This document shows, piece after piece, positions 47,675 to 57,880 of a stretch of DNA of 64,000 nt. Under the pieces are notes generated by a model. It did not search any database and was not told the DNA's origin. It saw only the letters and a list, made by a program, of their open reading frames with translations. How positions within the stretch are numbered: the stretch's first letter is position 1; every line of letters begins with the position of its first letter. The stretch comes from Flavobacteriaceae bacterium. Lineage in GTDB: Bacteria; Bacteroidota; Bacteroidia; Flavobacteriales; Flavobacteriaceae. The stretch spans positions 248,001 to 312,000 of the forward strand of contig JANQNQ010000014.1 of the NCBI GenBank assembly GCA_028279515.1. The letters run 5' to 3'. Made by a program: the position numbers and the translations under genes.

Positions 47675-49738
47675 ATGTCACACAAACGATATACGATCAC
47701 TGCAGCACTGCCTTATACCAATGGACCCATTCATATTGGACACCTGGCGGGGGTATATGTGCCTGCTGATATTTATGCTCGATACTTACGAGGAATTGGT
47801 AAAGACGTTGCCTTTATATGCGGAAGCGACGAACATGGGGTAGCCATCCCAATGCGTGCAAAAAAGGAAGGCGTCTCACCCAAAGAGATCATCGACAAGT
47901 ATCACGGGATCATCAAACAATCGTTTGAAGATTTTGGAATCGCCTTTGATAACTACTCACGTACTTCGGCGGCCGTTCATCATGAAACAGCTTCAGAATT
48001 CTTTACCAAGATGCACGAAGCAGGTCAGTTTATTGAAGAAGTGACCGAACAATTGTACGATGAAGAAGCACAGCAATTCTTAGCGGATCGTTTCGTGACA
48101 GGAACGTGTCCGAAATGTGGTCACGAAGAGGCGTATGGAGACCAATGTGAGAATTGTGGTAGTTCGCTCAATGCAACCGACCTCATCAATCCAAAATCGA
48201 CGATTACAGGATCTGTTCCAACATTGAAAAAGACGAAACACTGGTTTTTACCTTTGGATCGATATGAGGACTTCTTGAAAGAATGGATCATCAAAGGGCA
48301 TAAAGACGACTGGAAATCGAACGTATACGGACAATGTAAATCATGGATCGATGACGGACTCAAACCACGTGCAGTAACCCGCGACCTGGATTGGGGGATT
48401 CCTGTTCCCGTAGAAGGCGGTGAAGGAAAAGTGCTCTACGTATGGTTTGACGCACCGATCGGATACATCTCTTCAACTAAAGAATGGGCCGCAAGAGAAG
48501 GCAAGGATTGGGAACCGTATTGGAAAGATAAAGACACCAAACTATTGCATTTTATAGGAAAGGATAACATTGTATTTCACTGTATCATCTTCCCTAGTAT
48601 GCTAAAAGCAGAAGGAAGCTACATCCTTCCAGACAATGTCCCTGCCAATGAATTCTTGAATCTGGAAGGCAACAAGCTTTCGACTTCAAAGAATTGGGCA
48701 GTTTGGTTGCATGAATATTTAGAAGAATTTCCAGGGAAACAAGATGTGCTTCGTTATGCGTTGACCGCCAATGCTCCTGAAACCAAGGACAACGATTTTA
48801 CATGGAAAGACTTTCAAGCCAGAAACAATAATGAGTTGGTCGCTATCTTCGGAAACTTTATCAACCGTGTGGCTGTATTGACCAATAAATACTACGACGG
48901 TGTTGTGCCAAGCCCGAATGAATTATCTAAAGTTGATGCGGAAACATTAGCACAATTGAAGGCTTTTCCAGACACTATTGCTACTTCATTAGAACGGTAT
49001 CGCTTTAGAGAAGCCAGCCAAGAGTTGATGAATCTGGCAAGATTGGGTAATAAATACCTGGCTGATGAAGAACCTTGGAAAAAGATAAAAGAAGACCCAG
49101 AGCGCGTGAAGACGATCATGTATGTGGCCTTGCAAATTGCTGCAGGTCTGGCCGTGTTAAGTGAACCATTCTTGCCGTTTACTTCTACCAAATTAAGAAA
49201 TATGCTTGCCGCTAATTCTGGGGATACCCTGACAAGCTGGAACGAAGTTTCAACTAAAGAAACCTTGTTACCGGCAGGTCATACCATTGAAAAAAACGAA
49301 CTACTTTTTAATAAGATAGACGATAAAGAAATTCAATTGCAATTGGACAAGTTAGAAGCCACTAAAAAGGCCAATGAAGTTGCCAATAAAGTGGCAGAAC
49401 CTCAAAAGGATACCATCACTTTTGAAGACTTCACCAAAATGGATCTGCGCGTAGGCACTATAATCGAAGCTGAAAAAATGCCAAAGGCGAAAAAGCTTTT
49501 GGTCTTAAAGGTAGATACGGGGATAGACGTACGCACCATTGTTTCAGGCATCGCAGAAAGCTTTAAGCCTGAAGATATCGTCGGAAAACAAGTGACCGTT
49601 TTGGTAAACTTGGCTCCGCGAAAACTTCGTGGTGTAGAAAGCGAAGGTATGATCCTGATGACCGAAACTCCCGAAGGGAAATTGGTCTTTGTCAACCCAG
49701 ATGAAACGGGTATCAAGAACGGAGAGACAATAAACTAG
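47675..49738 (+). CDS. metG: Methionine--tRNA ligase
   Basis: 687 residues from the ATG at 47675; the open frame upstream overlaps the terminator and promoter. HIGH motif PIHIGHLAG, zinc knuckle [23 protein letters not shown]-type loop as KLSTSKN, and a C-terminal tRNA-binding OB fold ([20 protein letters not shown]). It is the long form with dimerising tail. Confidence 0.96.
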   Translation: MSHKRYTITAALPYTNGPIHIGHLAGVYVPADIYARYLRGIGKDVAFICGSDEHGVAIPMRAKKEGVSPKEIIDKYHGIIKQSFEDFGIAFDNYSRTSAAVHHETASEFFTKMHEAGQFIEEVTEQLYDEEAQQFLADRFVTGTCPKCGHEEAYGDQCENCGSSLNATDLINPKSTITGSVPTLKKTKHWFLPLDRYEDFLKEWIIKGHKDDWKSNVYGQCKSWIDDGLKPRAVTRDLDWGIPVPVEGGEGKVLYVWFDAPIGYISSTKEWAAREGKDWEPYWKDKDTKLLHFIGKDNIVFHCIIFPSMLKAEGSYILPDNVPANEFLNLEGNKLSTSKNWAVWLHEYLEEFPGKQDVLRYALTANAPETKDNDFTWKDFQARNNNELVAIFGNFINRVAVLTNKYYDGVVPSPNELSKVDAETLAQLKAFPDTIATSLERYRFREASQELMNLARLGNKYLADEEPWKKIKEDPERVKTIMYVALQIAAGLAVLSEPFLPFTSTKLRNMLAANSGDTLTSWNEVSTKETLLPAGHTIEKNELLFNKIDDKEIQLQLDKLEATKKANEVANKVAEPQKDTITFEDFTKMDLRVGTIIEAEKMPKAKKLLVLKVDTGIDVRTIVSGIAESFKPEDIVGKQVTVLVNLAPRKLRGVESEGMILMTETPEGKLVFVNPDETGIKNGETIN

Positions 49739-49940
49739 TCAGTACTTCCTCTTATTAAATTCATGTTGAACTACCATTTAGACCTAATGGGTTGTTTTCA
49801 TTATCTGTCCAAGCACTATCGAAAGCAAAATATATTTTGGTTGAAGATATCTGCCGAAGGCAGTCGAGGACAAATGAAACACATAGGTCAACTTTAGTAT
49901 CTGAGCATTCAGTCGAGGATGCGAGAGACTAAAACCAAAC

Positions 49941-49965
49941 TGTCAGCCCGAGCGCAGTCGAGGGC
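49941..49965 (+). repeat. Left inverted repeat (25 bp, perfect)
   Basis: Starts TGTCAGCCCGAGCGCAG. Exact reverse complement of 50343-50367. GCCC and GGGC inside it can form a short hairpin. It ends 23 bp before the GIY-YIG start. Confidence 0.9.
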
Positions 49966-49988
49966 AGTCATGAAAAACAAAGTTCAGC

Positions 49989-50336
49989 ATGAAATTCTAT
50001 TATGTCTACATTTTAAGATGCGCAGACGACTCACTGTACACTGGAATCACAAGTAACTTAGGAAAGCGATTTGACGAGCATTGTGATGGAAAATATAGAA
50101 ATGCATACACCTATACTCGAAGACCTCTAACACTTGTTTTTCATGAGCAGTTCACGGATCCTGATCAGGCTATCTATTTTGAGAAGAAATTTAAACGATG
50201 GAGCAAAAAGAAAAAGGAAGCTCTGATAGCTGGAAATTATGATCTTCTTCAGTCACTTTCGGAATGTAGGAACGCTTCACATTACAAGTATAAGCCCCTT
50301 GACGGAGTCGATGATGATAAATCGGATATAGTTTAA
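49989..50336 (+). CDS. GIY-YIG endonuclease-domain protein
   Basis: 115 residues. Single GIY-YIG domain: YYVYILRC and LYTGITSNLGKRFDEH supply the two Tyr and the Arg, IYFEKKFKRW the catalytic Glu. The tail LSECRNASH recurs in this family in flavobacteria as I recall it. It would nick or cleave DNA. The stop codon lies 6 bp before the right inverted repeat, so gene and repeats probably form one unit. Confidence 0.9.
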   Translation: MKFYYVYILRCADDSLYTGITSNLGKRFDEHCDGKYRNAYTYTRRPLTLVFHEQFTDPDQAIYFEKKFKRWSKKKKEALIAGNYDLLQSLSECRNASHYKYKPLDGVDDDKSDIV

Positions 50337-50342
50337 TATATG

Positions 50343-50367
50343 GCCCTCGACTGCGCTCGGGCTGACA
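50343..50367 (-). repeat. Right inverted repeat (25 bp, perfect)
   Basis: Starts GCCCTCGACTGCGCTCG on the plus strand. Exact reverse complement of 49941-49965. It lies 6 bp after the GIY-YIG stop codon. Confidence 0.9.
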
Positions 50368-50593
50368 ATTTTTGGCTGCAATCGGGATTACGAGCAGAGT
50401 AAAGCAAATGATGCTCCCCGACTGGATACCCAGACGCCCTAACAAAGTATACTTTGATTCAAGCAGTGCTCGGAGTGACATACAAAGCACAATAAATCAT
50501 ACGTGATAAGTTGTGTGCAATATACAAATATGTACCAACAACCATGAGAATTTTGTATTTTCGGCCTCTATCAATAATTCGAAAAATACGTAA

Positions 50594-52072
50594 ATGCGAA
50601 AAGCCTTTTTCCTTTCTCTACTGTTTGGTGTTTTAAGTCACATACTTGTAGCCCAAGACATCATCGTTAGTCATAACAATAGCTTAAAAACATCGCGGTA
50701 TGCCGTTAAGGAAGCTTTCCCTGTGGTTAATGAATTGACCAATGATGTCTCACTTTTCTTAATTGATAGTCGAAATATTTATGCTTACCTATTTGATGAA
50801 CAATTTCAGGTAAAATCTTCGCTTGCTTCTGATAAATTGCCAAGAAAGTACAAAGTACTCATCGGAAGTAGTATTTCGACCGACGGTAACTATCATCTAT
50901 TCTTGACCAATAACAGTGAAGAAAAATTTGGAAGAATCTCTTTTTCATACGCAGATGGTTCTTCAAGCATGAAAGAGATTGACCTGAACATGAAAAAACA
51001 GGCTTTTGTTCAGACCATCTCTCACAACAATAGATTTTACTTAATCACTACTCAAAAGGATACGTCCATTTTAAATTTCTACGTTTTTGATGGTGATGGA
51101 GGCCCAATCCAACATAAGGTGGACTTGAGCGAAGAACGCTTCATAAACAAGAAAAATAAAACTGAAAACGTTTACCGATTGTTGTTTCCTTACACTAGCG
51201 TTAATTCTACGACTGGTAAGGTTGAAAAAATCCAAGAGGACAATCCGAATTCGATCGAAACCTCATCGGCCAACAATAAGCTTTATTTAAGAGATGGAAA
51301 AGCGGTATTCACCTTTGACGGGAATCGAAATTTTACACAGATGGTGAGTATCGACCTCAACAATTTTGATCATTCTGTAAAAAGATATAGAAAACCGCTT
51401 GAGCAGGTTCCTTTCCAACAAAAGAAGTCCAATTCTTTTATTCAAGACCAACAACTATATATGCTGGCGAGTACTCGTGAAGAATTCGTCTTTACAATTT
51501 CGGATGTTGAAACTGGTAAGCTAGTCGAAAAGTACGGAGCAACGGTTAACGATACCATCTCATTTAAAAACTCTCCCATAATTCAAGAGGGAGGCGCGTA
51601 CGACTCGTATCGCGAAATGGAAAAGACCAAGAAGTTCTTGCGTAAGATCACTTCTTCTGAAGTTGGTATTTCGGTTTACAAATTGGACGGCCAGAACCAG
51701 ATCACGCTTGGCGGCAAGAAAGAGATTCAGGGCGGCAGTATGATGATGCCAATGGGTATGGGTTTTCCTGGTGTTCCGATTGCCAATTTTGGAACCGTCA
51801 ATGTTTTCTTTAACCCCACCTTTTTTGCCTACAATCATTACTCAGCTACCAAATCGACTTTTATTCATTGTTTGTTTGATGACGATTTTAAGCATCTCGA
51901 AGGAACACCAAAAGTAAATGCCTTTGACAAGATTCAAAGCTTTACAGAAGAGATACAAGGCTTAAAGGTTGAAACGCTCTTTAAACATAATGACTACTTC
52001 GTGTTTGGACATTATTCTCCAAAGTCAAAAAAATATATCTTTAGAAAATTCACTGATACCGTTTCGAATTAA
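50594..52072 (+). CDS. Exported protein of unknown function
   Basis: 492 residues, signal peptide about 1-20 (SHILVAQ). Beta-rich with repeated strands of about 45 residues (ISHNNRFYLITTQKDTSILN, FIQDQQLYMLASTREEFVF, LFKHNDYFVFGHYSPKSKKY), which suggests a beta-propeller-like fold. There is a Met/Gly-rich loop near 385-400 (GGSMMMPMGMGFPG). I do not recognise the family. It is followed 11 bp later by a small membrane-protein gene. Confidence 0.7.
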   Translation: MRKAFFLSLLFGVLSHILVAQDIIVSHNNSLKTSRYAVKEAFPVVNELTNDVSLFLIDSRNIYAYLFDEQFQVKSSLASDKLPRKYKVLIGSSISTDGNYHLFLTNNSEEKFGRISFSYADGSSSMKEIDLNMKKQAFVQTISHNNRFYLITTQKDTSILNFYVFDGDGGPIQHKVDLSEERFINKKNKTENVYRLLFPYTSVNSTTGKVEKIQEDNPNSIETSSANNKLYLRDGKAVFTFDGNRNFTQMVSIDLNNFDHSVKRYRKPLEQVPFQQKKSNSFIQDQQLYMLASTREEFVFTISDVETGKLVEKYGATVNDTISFKNSPIIQEGGAYDSYREMEKTKKFLRKITSSEVGISVYKLDGQNQITLGGKKEIQGGSMMMPMGMGFPGVPIANFGTVNVFFNPTFFAYNHYSATKSTFIHCLFDDDFKHLEGTPKVNAFDKIQSFTEEIQGLKVETLFKHNDYFVFGHYSPKSKKYIFRKFTDTVSN

Positions 52073-52083
52073 AACATAACATT

Positions 52084-52245
52084 ATGACTGAAAAGAAAAC
52101 TCCTTTAAAGAAGATCATCCCGATCATGATCATTGCGTTTGCAATTGGTTTTGGTGTTACATACTTTGTTGTGAAGGCACTAAAAAAGTCAGACAAGGAA
52201 ACCGAGCAGGTCATTGAAGAAAAGGCTTCGCAAGAAACAGAATAA
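52084..52245 (+). CDS. Small single-helix membrane protein
   Basis: 53 residues: basic start MTEKKTPLKK, one transmembrane helix (IIPIMIIAFAIGFGVTYFVV), then a charged tail rich in Lys/Glu. It lies 11 bp after the preceding gene and 3 bp before the deacetylase gene, so it belongs to the same transcript. Function unknown. Confidence 0.75.
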   Translation: MTEKKTPLKKIIPIMIIAFAIGFGVTYFVVKALKKSDKETEQVIEEKASQETE

Positions 52246-52248
52246 CGC

Positions 52249-53151
52249 ATGCTAAAGATCGCCTACCATCCGATCTATAAGCACCCGCTTCCGGAAGGGC
52301 ATCGATTTCCGATGATCAAATATGAGCTGCTTCCGAAGCAACTTATACATGAAGGCACTTGCACTCAAGAAAACTTCTTTGAACCTTCTTTCCCAGAAGA
52401 ATCACACATTTTAAGAGTTCATACCGAGCGGTATTTTCAAGATTTGACCGGTTTATCTCTGGATCCGCGGGCAGCGCGAAAAATAGGGTTTCCGCTTTCG
52501 AAAGAACTGGTTGACAGAGAGGTGATCATTGCCCAAGGGACCATGACAGGTTGTGAATTTGCACTTGAGCACGGCATCGCGATGAATATTGCTGGTGGCA
52601 CCCACCACGCGTATACCGATCGCGGGGAAGCCTTTTGTTTGCTTAATGACCAGGCGATCGGAGCTCGCTACCTTCAGCATAAAAAATTAGCGAAAAAGAT
52701 CTTGATCGTCGACCTGGATGTACATCAAGGCAATGGTACTGCCGAAATTTTCAGCGATGATCCTTCCGTCTTTACGTTTTCGATGCATGGAAAGAACAAC
52801 TATCCTTTCAGGAAAGAGCAGAGCGACCTTGACATCGAATTGGAAGATGGTTGTTCTGACCTGGAGTATCTTTCTACTTTAAGGACCCAGCTTCCGCAGT
52901 TAATAGAAAAAGAAAAACCCGATTTTATCTTCTATCTCAGTGGGGTTGATATCATAGCTGGAGATAAATTGGGACGATTGGCACTGAGTGAGGAAGGATG
53001 CAAAGCACGTGATGCGTTCGTTTTAGGATTAACTAAAAAGAATGGAATCCCAGTACAATGCAGTATGGGCGGAGGATATTCACCGAATATCAAAACCATT
53101 ATTGAAGCGCATGCCAACACTTATCGATTGGCGCAAGAGATCTATTTCTAG
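52249..53151 (+). CDS. Histone-deacetylase-family deacetylase
   Basis: 300 residues, class II-like arginase/HDAC fold. Active-site motifs are AGGTHHAYTDRGEAFCLLND (paired His), VDLDVHQGNGTAEIF (zinc Asp and His) and FYLSGVDIIAGDKLG (second zinc Asp). Bacterial members deacetylate acetoin-related metabolites, polyamines or protein lysines; the substrate is unknown. Confidence 0.92.
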   Translation: MLKIAYHPIYKHPLPEGHRFPMIKYELLPKQLIHEGTCTQENFFEPSFPEESHILRVHTERYFQDLTGLSLDPRAARKIGFPLSKELVDREVIIAQGTMTGCEFALEHGIAMNIAGGTHHAYTDRGEAFCLLNDQAIGARYLQHKKLAKKILIVDLDVHQGNGTAEIFSDDPSVFTFSMHGKNNYPFRKEQSDLDIELEDGCSDLEYLSTLRTQLPQLIEKEKPDFIFYLSGVDIIAGDKLGRLALSEEGCKARDAFVLGLTKKNGIPVQCSMGGGYSPNIKTIIEAHANTYRLAQEIYF

Positions 53152-53164
53152 ACCCTTTCTAAAT

Positions 53165-53172
53165 TACCTTTG
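53165..53172 (+). promoter_or_regulatory. Candidate -7 box for the ferritin gene
   Basis: TACCTTTG matches TAnnTTTG. A second candidate, TACCTTTA at 53200-53207 with TTTG 14-15 bp before it, is closer to the start. Either would serve the gene at 53234. Confidence 0.4.
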
Positions 53173-53233
53173 TTTTTCTTTTTTTGGAATCGAATTATGT
53201 ACCTTTAATCCTCTATTTGAAATTTAGAACACC

Positions 53234-53752
53234 ATGTTATCAAAAAAGCTAGAAAAAGCCCTCAATAATCAAATACAGATCGAAGCAGAATCATCTCAAG
53301 TGTATTTGTCCATGGCCTCATGGGCAGAAAATCAAGGACTTGAAGGTATTGCTGGTTTTATGTACGCACATTCTGATGAAGAACGCATGCACATGCTTAA
53401 GCTCGTCAAATATGTCAATGAGCGTGGCGGTCATGCTCTTATCTCTGACCTAAAAGCACCTAAGACCGATTTTGGGACCTTCCAAAAGATGTTTCAAGAG
53501 CTGTATGACCATGAAGTGTTTGTATCGCAAAGCATTAACGACCTAGTACATGTTACGCTAGAGGAAAAGGACTATGCGACCCATAACTTTTTACAATGGT
53601 ATGTCGCCGAACAAATCGAAGAGGAAGCACTTGCACGAACCATTCTTGACAAGATCAATTTGATTGGAAATGACAAGGGTGGACTCTATCTATTTGACCG
53701 TGACGTACAGCAGATTACGGCCGATAGCGCTGCTGGACCGGCACCTATGTAA
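53234..53752 (+). CDS. ftnA: Ferritin
   Basis: 172 residues, four-helix iron-storage protein. Ferroxidase ligands are visible in QIEAESSQVYLSMASWAE, in SDEERMHMLKL and in QWYVAEQIEEEALA. Forms the 24-subunit shell that oxidises Fe(II). Length is normal for bacterial non-haem ferritin. Confidence 0.95.
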   Translation: MLSKKLEKALNNQIQIEAESSQVYLSMASWAENQGLEGIAGFMYAHSDEERMHMLKLVKYVNERGGHALISDLKAPKTDFGTFQKMFQELYDHEVFVSQSINDLVHVTLEEKDYATHNFLQWYVAEQIEEEALARTILDKINLIGNDKGGLYLFDRDVQQITADSAAGPAPM

Positions 53753-53791
53753 TTTTAACAACTGTTCTTATTTAGATTCAATTAAAATAGT

Positions 53792-53799
53792 TACATTTG
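53792..53799 (+). promoter_or_regulatory. Bacteroidota -7 box for the small Cys-rich gene
   Basis: TACATTTG. Predicted start near 53806, 13 nt before the ATG at 53819, so the small gene has its own promoter rather than sharing the ferritin transcript. Confidence 0.55.
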
Positions 53800-53818
53800 C
53801 ATCGTTCAAAACTGCACG

Positions 53819-53974
53819 ATGGGAAAAAAGGTTAAAGAAAAGGAAAAGAACAAAGTAAAGAAGATAAAGGTTGCCAAGAATTGCAAGACAAAGTGTTGCA
53901 AGAAATTCAAAAAAGGTGAAAACAAACGCTGTAAGCGTTGTCCGATGTACGACCTCTTGAAAAAGGCCGCATAA
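53819..53974 (+). CDS. Small basic Cys-rich protein
   Basis: 51 residues, over a third Lys/Arg, with five Cys in CKTKCCKKFKK and RCKRCPMYDLL. The CxxxCC...CxxC spacing could bind zinc or another metal. It has its own -7 box and is followed directly by a terminator, which argues for a real gene. It lies downstream of ferritin. Function unknown; RNA binding or metal binding are both possible. Confidence 0.75.
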   Translation: MGKKVKEKEKNKVKKIKVAKNCKTKCCKKFKKGENKRCKRCPMYDLLKKAA

Positions 53975-53977
53975 ACC

Positions 53978-54003
53978 AAACCACTTATACAGTGGTTTTT
54001 TTG
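53978..54003 (+). terminator. Intrinsic terminator after the small Cys-rich gene
   Basis: AAACCACT / AGTGGTTT around TATAC, then a T run. It starts 3 bp after the stop codon and overlaps the end of the convergent antiporter gene. Confidence 0.82.
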
Positions 54004-55238
54004 TATAGTTGCTTTACTACTTTTCCGATGCTGAGTCCCTGCACAATGATCGAAAACAATACCACCATATAGGTCACAAACAGTATTGTATCTCCTGAAA
54101 GCTCGGTTGCCAAACTCATGGCTAGTGCTATTGAGATCCCGCCTCTAAGTCCGCCCCAAGTTAATGTGAGCACCGTTTTAATTGGAGTGCTTTCTTTATG
54201 CTTTAATAGTGTATATGGTGCGTACACCGAGATAAACCTTGCCACCAATACAATGACTATTGCTACAACGCTTAGAATGATCAATTGCGTGTCAAACTTG
54301 ACCAAGTGAATAACGAGTCCGATCAGGACGAAGAGAATCCCGTTAAAGACATCGTCCAAGACTTCCCATATATTGTTCAGTAAATCACGTGTAGGTCCTT
54401 CAAAAGCCGGGGTATGCATTTTGTTTCCGATGATCATCCCGGCCACTACCATCGCCAAAGGACCCGATACATGAATCAAAGAAGCCAAAGCATAGCCTCC
54501 CATAACGATTGCCAAGCTTATCATAACGGCCAACTGCGGATTTTCCCTGACTGACCGAATCGAATAGAATCCGACAAAGCCCAAAACAACTCCGTAAACG
54601 ATTCCGCCAACGGCTTCCTCTAAAAACAGCTTCCCTATTTCAACACTCACTGAGTTCTCTACAATGTGTTCGCTCATGCCTGTAAGGATAAGAATTCCTG
54701 AAAAGACTACCACTCCTATTCCATCATTAAAGAGCGATTCGCCCTCGATCTTAATGCCCAGGTCTTTCGAGATGCTGGCCTTTTTCAAAATGGCCATCAC
54801 GGCAATGGGGTCGGTTGGTGAGATGAGTGCTCCAAATAACAAGGCATGTAAAAATGGGAGCTCGATGCCGATCCATTCCGCAGCAAAATAAAAAGCGCTT
54901 CCAACTATAAATGTAGATATCAACACTCCAATCGTGGCAAATAGCAACACTGACCATTTTTCTTTGGCTAGGTCTTGAATATTGACATGCAACGCACCTG
55001 CAAAAAGTAAAAAACTAAGCAATCCATCTAACAACAACGATTTAAAATCGGTGTTGATCACCATATCACAGAAGAATTGATAAAAGTCTGGAAAAATACC
55101 CTTACTGAGCGTAATTAAAATCACAGTCACCAAGCTCATGATCATCAACCCTATGGTCATGGGTAATTTGAGCCATTTATAATTGATAAAACTGAAAAAT
55201 GCGGCGAGTGAAAATATAATACTAAACGATTGAAGCAT
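53985..55238 (-). CDS. Cation:proton antiporter, CPA1/NhaP type
   Basis: 417 residues with about 12 transmembrane helices. The ion-binding motif [18 protein letters not shown] and [18 protein letters not shown] are typical of NhaP-type Na+(K+)/H+ antiporters. It lies 10 bp after the K+ channel gene, so the two form the downstream end of the minus-strand cluster. Confidence 0.92.
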   Translation of the reverse strand: MLQSFSIIFSLAAFFSFINYKWLKLPMTIGLMIMSLVTVILITLSKGIFPDFYQFFCDMVINTDFKSLLLDGLLSFLLFAGALHVNIQDLAKEKWSVLLFATIGVLISTFIVGSAFYFAAEWIGIELPFLHALLFGALISPTDPIAVMAILKKASISKDLGIKIEGESLFNDGIGVVVFSGILILTGMSEHIVENSVSVEIGKLFLEEAVGGIVYGVVLGFVGFYSIRSVRENPQLAVMISLAIVMGGYALASLIHVSGPLAMVVAGMIIGNKMHTPAFEGPTRDLLNNIWEVLDDVFNGILFVLIGLVIHLVKFDTQLIILSVVAIVIVLVARFISVYAPYTLLKHKESTPIKTVLTLTWGGLRGGISIALAMSLATELSGDTILFVTYMVVLFSIIVQGLSIGKVVKQLYKKTTV

Positions 55239-55248
55239 GATGGTCTCT

Positions 55249-55899
55249 TTATGGTTTTACATTGATATACTTTCCGACAAAGACGGCTATGACAATGGCC
55301 AAATAGAACTGGCCAATGATATTCAGCACTAAGGTCACCGCCTGTGCTTGTGGGGTAAGCGGCGTGATGTCTCCGTACCCGACAGTTGTAATACTAATAA
55401 AGCTGAAATAATAAAAGATATAGCCTGTAACATCACTTCGAAGGTGGAAGGAACTCGGGTCTAAAAAATGAATGAACTCAAAGAGGATTCCGCCGATCAC
55501 TCCCAAATAGATGAACCCTAAAATGGGCCCTAAGATAAACTGTAAATTGATACGTTCGATCTTTCGCAACTGTTGTAATAAAAGCATGCAGAAGTATGAA
55601 AAAAGTAAAAAAGAAGACAGCAATCGCAAGATCTTCATCATATCTGATACGGGTCTTGAAAATTCTAACCAGATAAACAGCAATGCTATAAATCCCAATA
55701 CATAAGTGCGAGTGCGGGTCTTTTTGTTTCCTGCAATCAGTGAACTTGCCAAGATCACCAATGTATAGTTGATCACCACTACATGTCCTGATAATAGCCC
55801 AGAGACACTTACATGAATGGGTGTCAGCAAAAAATTGAACACGCTGATCAACGCAATAAAATATTTGTAAGTGTCTAAAAATTGCCCGAGCTTTTTCAT
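55249..55899 (-). CDS. Potassium channel family protein
   Basis: 216 residues. The selectivity filter [10 protein letters not shown] lies between two C-terminal helices; three to four additional helices precede it, so this is not a bare two-helix channel. No RCK domain is present. It is followed by the CPA1 antiporter, which suggests a K+/H+ or Na+ homeostasis role. Confidence 0.9.
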   Translation of the reverse strand: MKKLGQFLDTYKYFIALISVFNFLLTPIHVSVSGLLSGHVVVINYTLVILASSLIAGNKKTRTRTYVLGFIALLFIWLEFSRPVSDMMKILRLLSSFLLFSYFCMLLLQQLRKIERINLQFILGPILGFIYLGVIGGILFEFIHFLDPSSFHLRSDVTGYIFYYFSFISITTVGYGDITPLTPQAQAVTLVLNIIGQFYLAIVIAVFVGKYINVKP

Positions 55900-55918
55900 T
55901 TCATGCCGTCAATTACAT

Positions 55919-57868
55919 CTAAATTAAGTGTACATCAGTGACCACTTCGAGCAAGGCCGGACCGTTATGATCGCGAACTTTTTCCATGGCAGGAATTAGC
56001 TCTTCAAGCTTTTCAACACGCACGCCAAGCGCTCCGCAATTGGTAGCATAGTCCGCAAAACTCGGGTTGTGCAGGGAGGTTTGCCATACATCCAATTCGG
56101 CTGCACGTTGCTCTTTTGAAATCTTTCCTAATTCAGAATTATTGAGCACCACATGTTTGATATTCATATTGTATTTGACCAAGGTGGTTATCTCGGCAAG
56201 GTATTGCCCCAATCCGCCATCACCTGAGACCGACCATATCGGACGTTCATGTCCTTGTGCTGCCCATGCCCCCATGGCCGCGGGTAGCGCAAAACCAATG
56301 GAGCCGAGGTAGCCAGACATCAATATCGATTGTTGCTTGGGTTCAAAATATCTTCCGAAGGAATAGGTGTTATTACCAACATCGACCGCAATCACAGCAT
56401 TGTCTGGCGTCACTTTGTTCATGGCATCAAAAACTGCGATCGAACTGATTCCGTGGTCGTTGTTATCTCGTAATCGACTTTGTTTCTCCTCTTTCCAAAT
56501 TTTCCAACGCACTGCAATTTCAGAGCGCTGATCAATCGTCTTTGTCTTGCCTAATGTATGTTCTTTTAGAATGGTAAGCGTTTCAGATATTTCACCCCAA
56601 AGCGCCGCATCCACTTTGTGGAACTTGCTCAACGCCATCGGGTCAAAATCTACTTGAATGATCGGTTTTTTAGGGGTGATTCCGGTATGGTTCGAAAACG
56701 AAGCTCCAAAGACAATCAGCAGATCACTTTCGTTCATAAACCAAGATGCAATTGGTGTTCCGCTTCGACCTAATACTCCGCAGCCCAATTCGTGGTCGTC
56801 GGCAATCAGTCCTTTCCCTTTGAAGGTGGTAATCACGGGACAATTCAGTGTTTTGGCATATTCGATGATCGCGTCCATTTGAAAACGTGCCCCATGCCCC
56901 ACGATGATTGCGGGTCTTTTTGCATCCAGAATCATTTGGGTGGCTTTTGCTACCATTTCTTTTGGAGGTGAAATGGTAAACGGAGTGATCCTATTTTCGG
57001 GTGTTTGGGCTTTTGCTCTTTTCGGTTTTTTGCTGAAGGCTACCTCGTCTGGAAAAGTGATATGTGATACTTCGCGCTTTACGATCGCATGTTTCATGGC
57101 CTGCGTCATCAACTCACTGTGATTTGAATTTAACTGCACCGCATGATTGAATTCGGCCACACTGTTAAAGGCCTTTACAAGATCTACTTCCTGAAACGCC
57201 CCTGTTCCCAACACCTGGGTGTTTACCTGTCCGGACAAGGCCAATAAAGGCACTCGGTCTACTTTGGCATCCCACATTCCTGTAAACATATTGGTCGCTC
57301 CCGGGCCAGCAATCCCAAAGCAGGCTGCGGGTTTTCCTGTGAGTTTCACATAGCCTGAAGCCGCAAAGGCAGCAGCCCCTTCATGCCGAATTCCGAAGTA
57401 GCGTAGCTTGCCTTGTTTCTCTAATCGACGCATGGCATCGGCCACTCCAAGATTACTGTGTCCCACCATTCCGAACGCAGTATCCACACCCCAATTGACC
57501 ATGGTTTGCATCATTACGTCAGAAATGGTCTCTTCGTGTTCTTCTTCCTTCGGAATGGCTACAAAAATGGCATCGTCTTCTTCCTTTACTTCGAAGGTTT
57601 TTACACCATCATCGTAACCTCCTGGCGGAAGCCCAGTACATGGATGAAAATCCCATCCATGCCAAGGACAACGTAGCATTCCATTTTCGATAGAACCCTC
57701 ACCTAAGGGCCCGCCCTGATGCGGGCATTTATTGTCTAGGGCCGAGAACTTACCTTCAAAGTGGGTAAGGCAGATGCCTTGATGTCCTGCGGTCACGGTT
57801 TGTACCCTTCCTTCGGGCAATACTTTTTTATTTTCTAAAACCTTGTACCAAACTTTCTCTGTGCTCAT
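55919..57868 (-). CDS. Rieske domain fused to thiamine-diphosphate enzyme (pyruvate oxidase/acetolactate synthase-like)
   Basis: 649 residues. Residues 1-110 are a Rieske [2Fe-2S] domain with ligands C48-H50 (CPHQGG) and C67-H70 (CPWHGWDF). From about 115 it is a complete ThDP enzyme: catalytic Glu in RHEGAAAFAASG, GPGATNMFTGMWDA, and the ThDP/Mg motif from SGDGGLG to LNN. ThDP oxidases of this class usually pass electrons to quinone or oxygen; here the Rieske cluster may take them. The fusion is unusual. It lies 20 bp upstream of the K+ channel gene. Confidence 0.88.
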   Translation of the reverse strand: MSTEKVWYKVLENKKVLPEGRVQTVTAGHQGICLTHFEGKFSALDNKCPHQGGPLGEGSIENGMLRCPWHGWDFHPCTGLPPGGYDDGVKTFEVKEEDDAIFVAIPKEEEHEETISDVMMQTMVNWGVDTAFGMVGHSNLGVADAMRRLEKQGKLRYFGIRHEGAAAFAASGYVKLTGKPAACFGIAGPGATNMFTGMWDAKVDRVPLLALSGQVNTQVLGTGAFQEVDLVKAFNSVAEFNHAVQLNSNHSELMTQAMKHAIVKREVSHITFPDEVAFSKKPKRAKAQTPENRITPFTISPPKEMVAKATQMILDAKRPAIIVGHGARFQMDAIIEYAKTLNCPVITTFKGKGLIADDHELGCGVLGRSGTPIASWFMNESDLLIVFGASFSNHTGITPKKPIIQVDFDPMALSKFHKVDAALWGEISETLTILKEHTLGKTKTIDQRSEIAVRWKIWKEEKQSRLRDNNDHGISSIAVFDAMNKVTPDNAVIAVDVGNNTYSFGRYFEPKQQSILMSGYLGSIGFALPAAMGAWAAQGHERPIWSVSGDGGLGQYLAEITTLVKYNMNIKHVVLNNSELGKISKEQRAAELDVWQTSLHNPSFADYATNCGALGVRVEKLEELIPAMEKVRDHNGPALLEVVTDVHLI

Positions 57869-57880
57869 AGGGGGTTGTTT

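Larger units (their letters stand above)
49848..50480. mobile_element. REP-like element carrying a GIY-YIG nuclease gene
   Basis: The GIY-YIG gene sits between two perfect 25-bp inverted copies (49941-49965 and 50343-50367). Further degenerate copies lie outside: CAGTCGAGG recurs at 49861, 49910 and 49955 on the left in the same orientation, and a related copy at 50458-50480 on the right in the opposite orientation. No target-site duplication or transposase is visible. The layout resembles REP/RAYT elements with a different nuclease. Confidence 0.6.

Noticed and set aside
49739-50593. Insertion sequence around the GIY-YIG gene
   Set aside because: No transposase and no target-site duplication; the repeats look REP-like rather than like IS ends.
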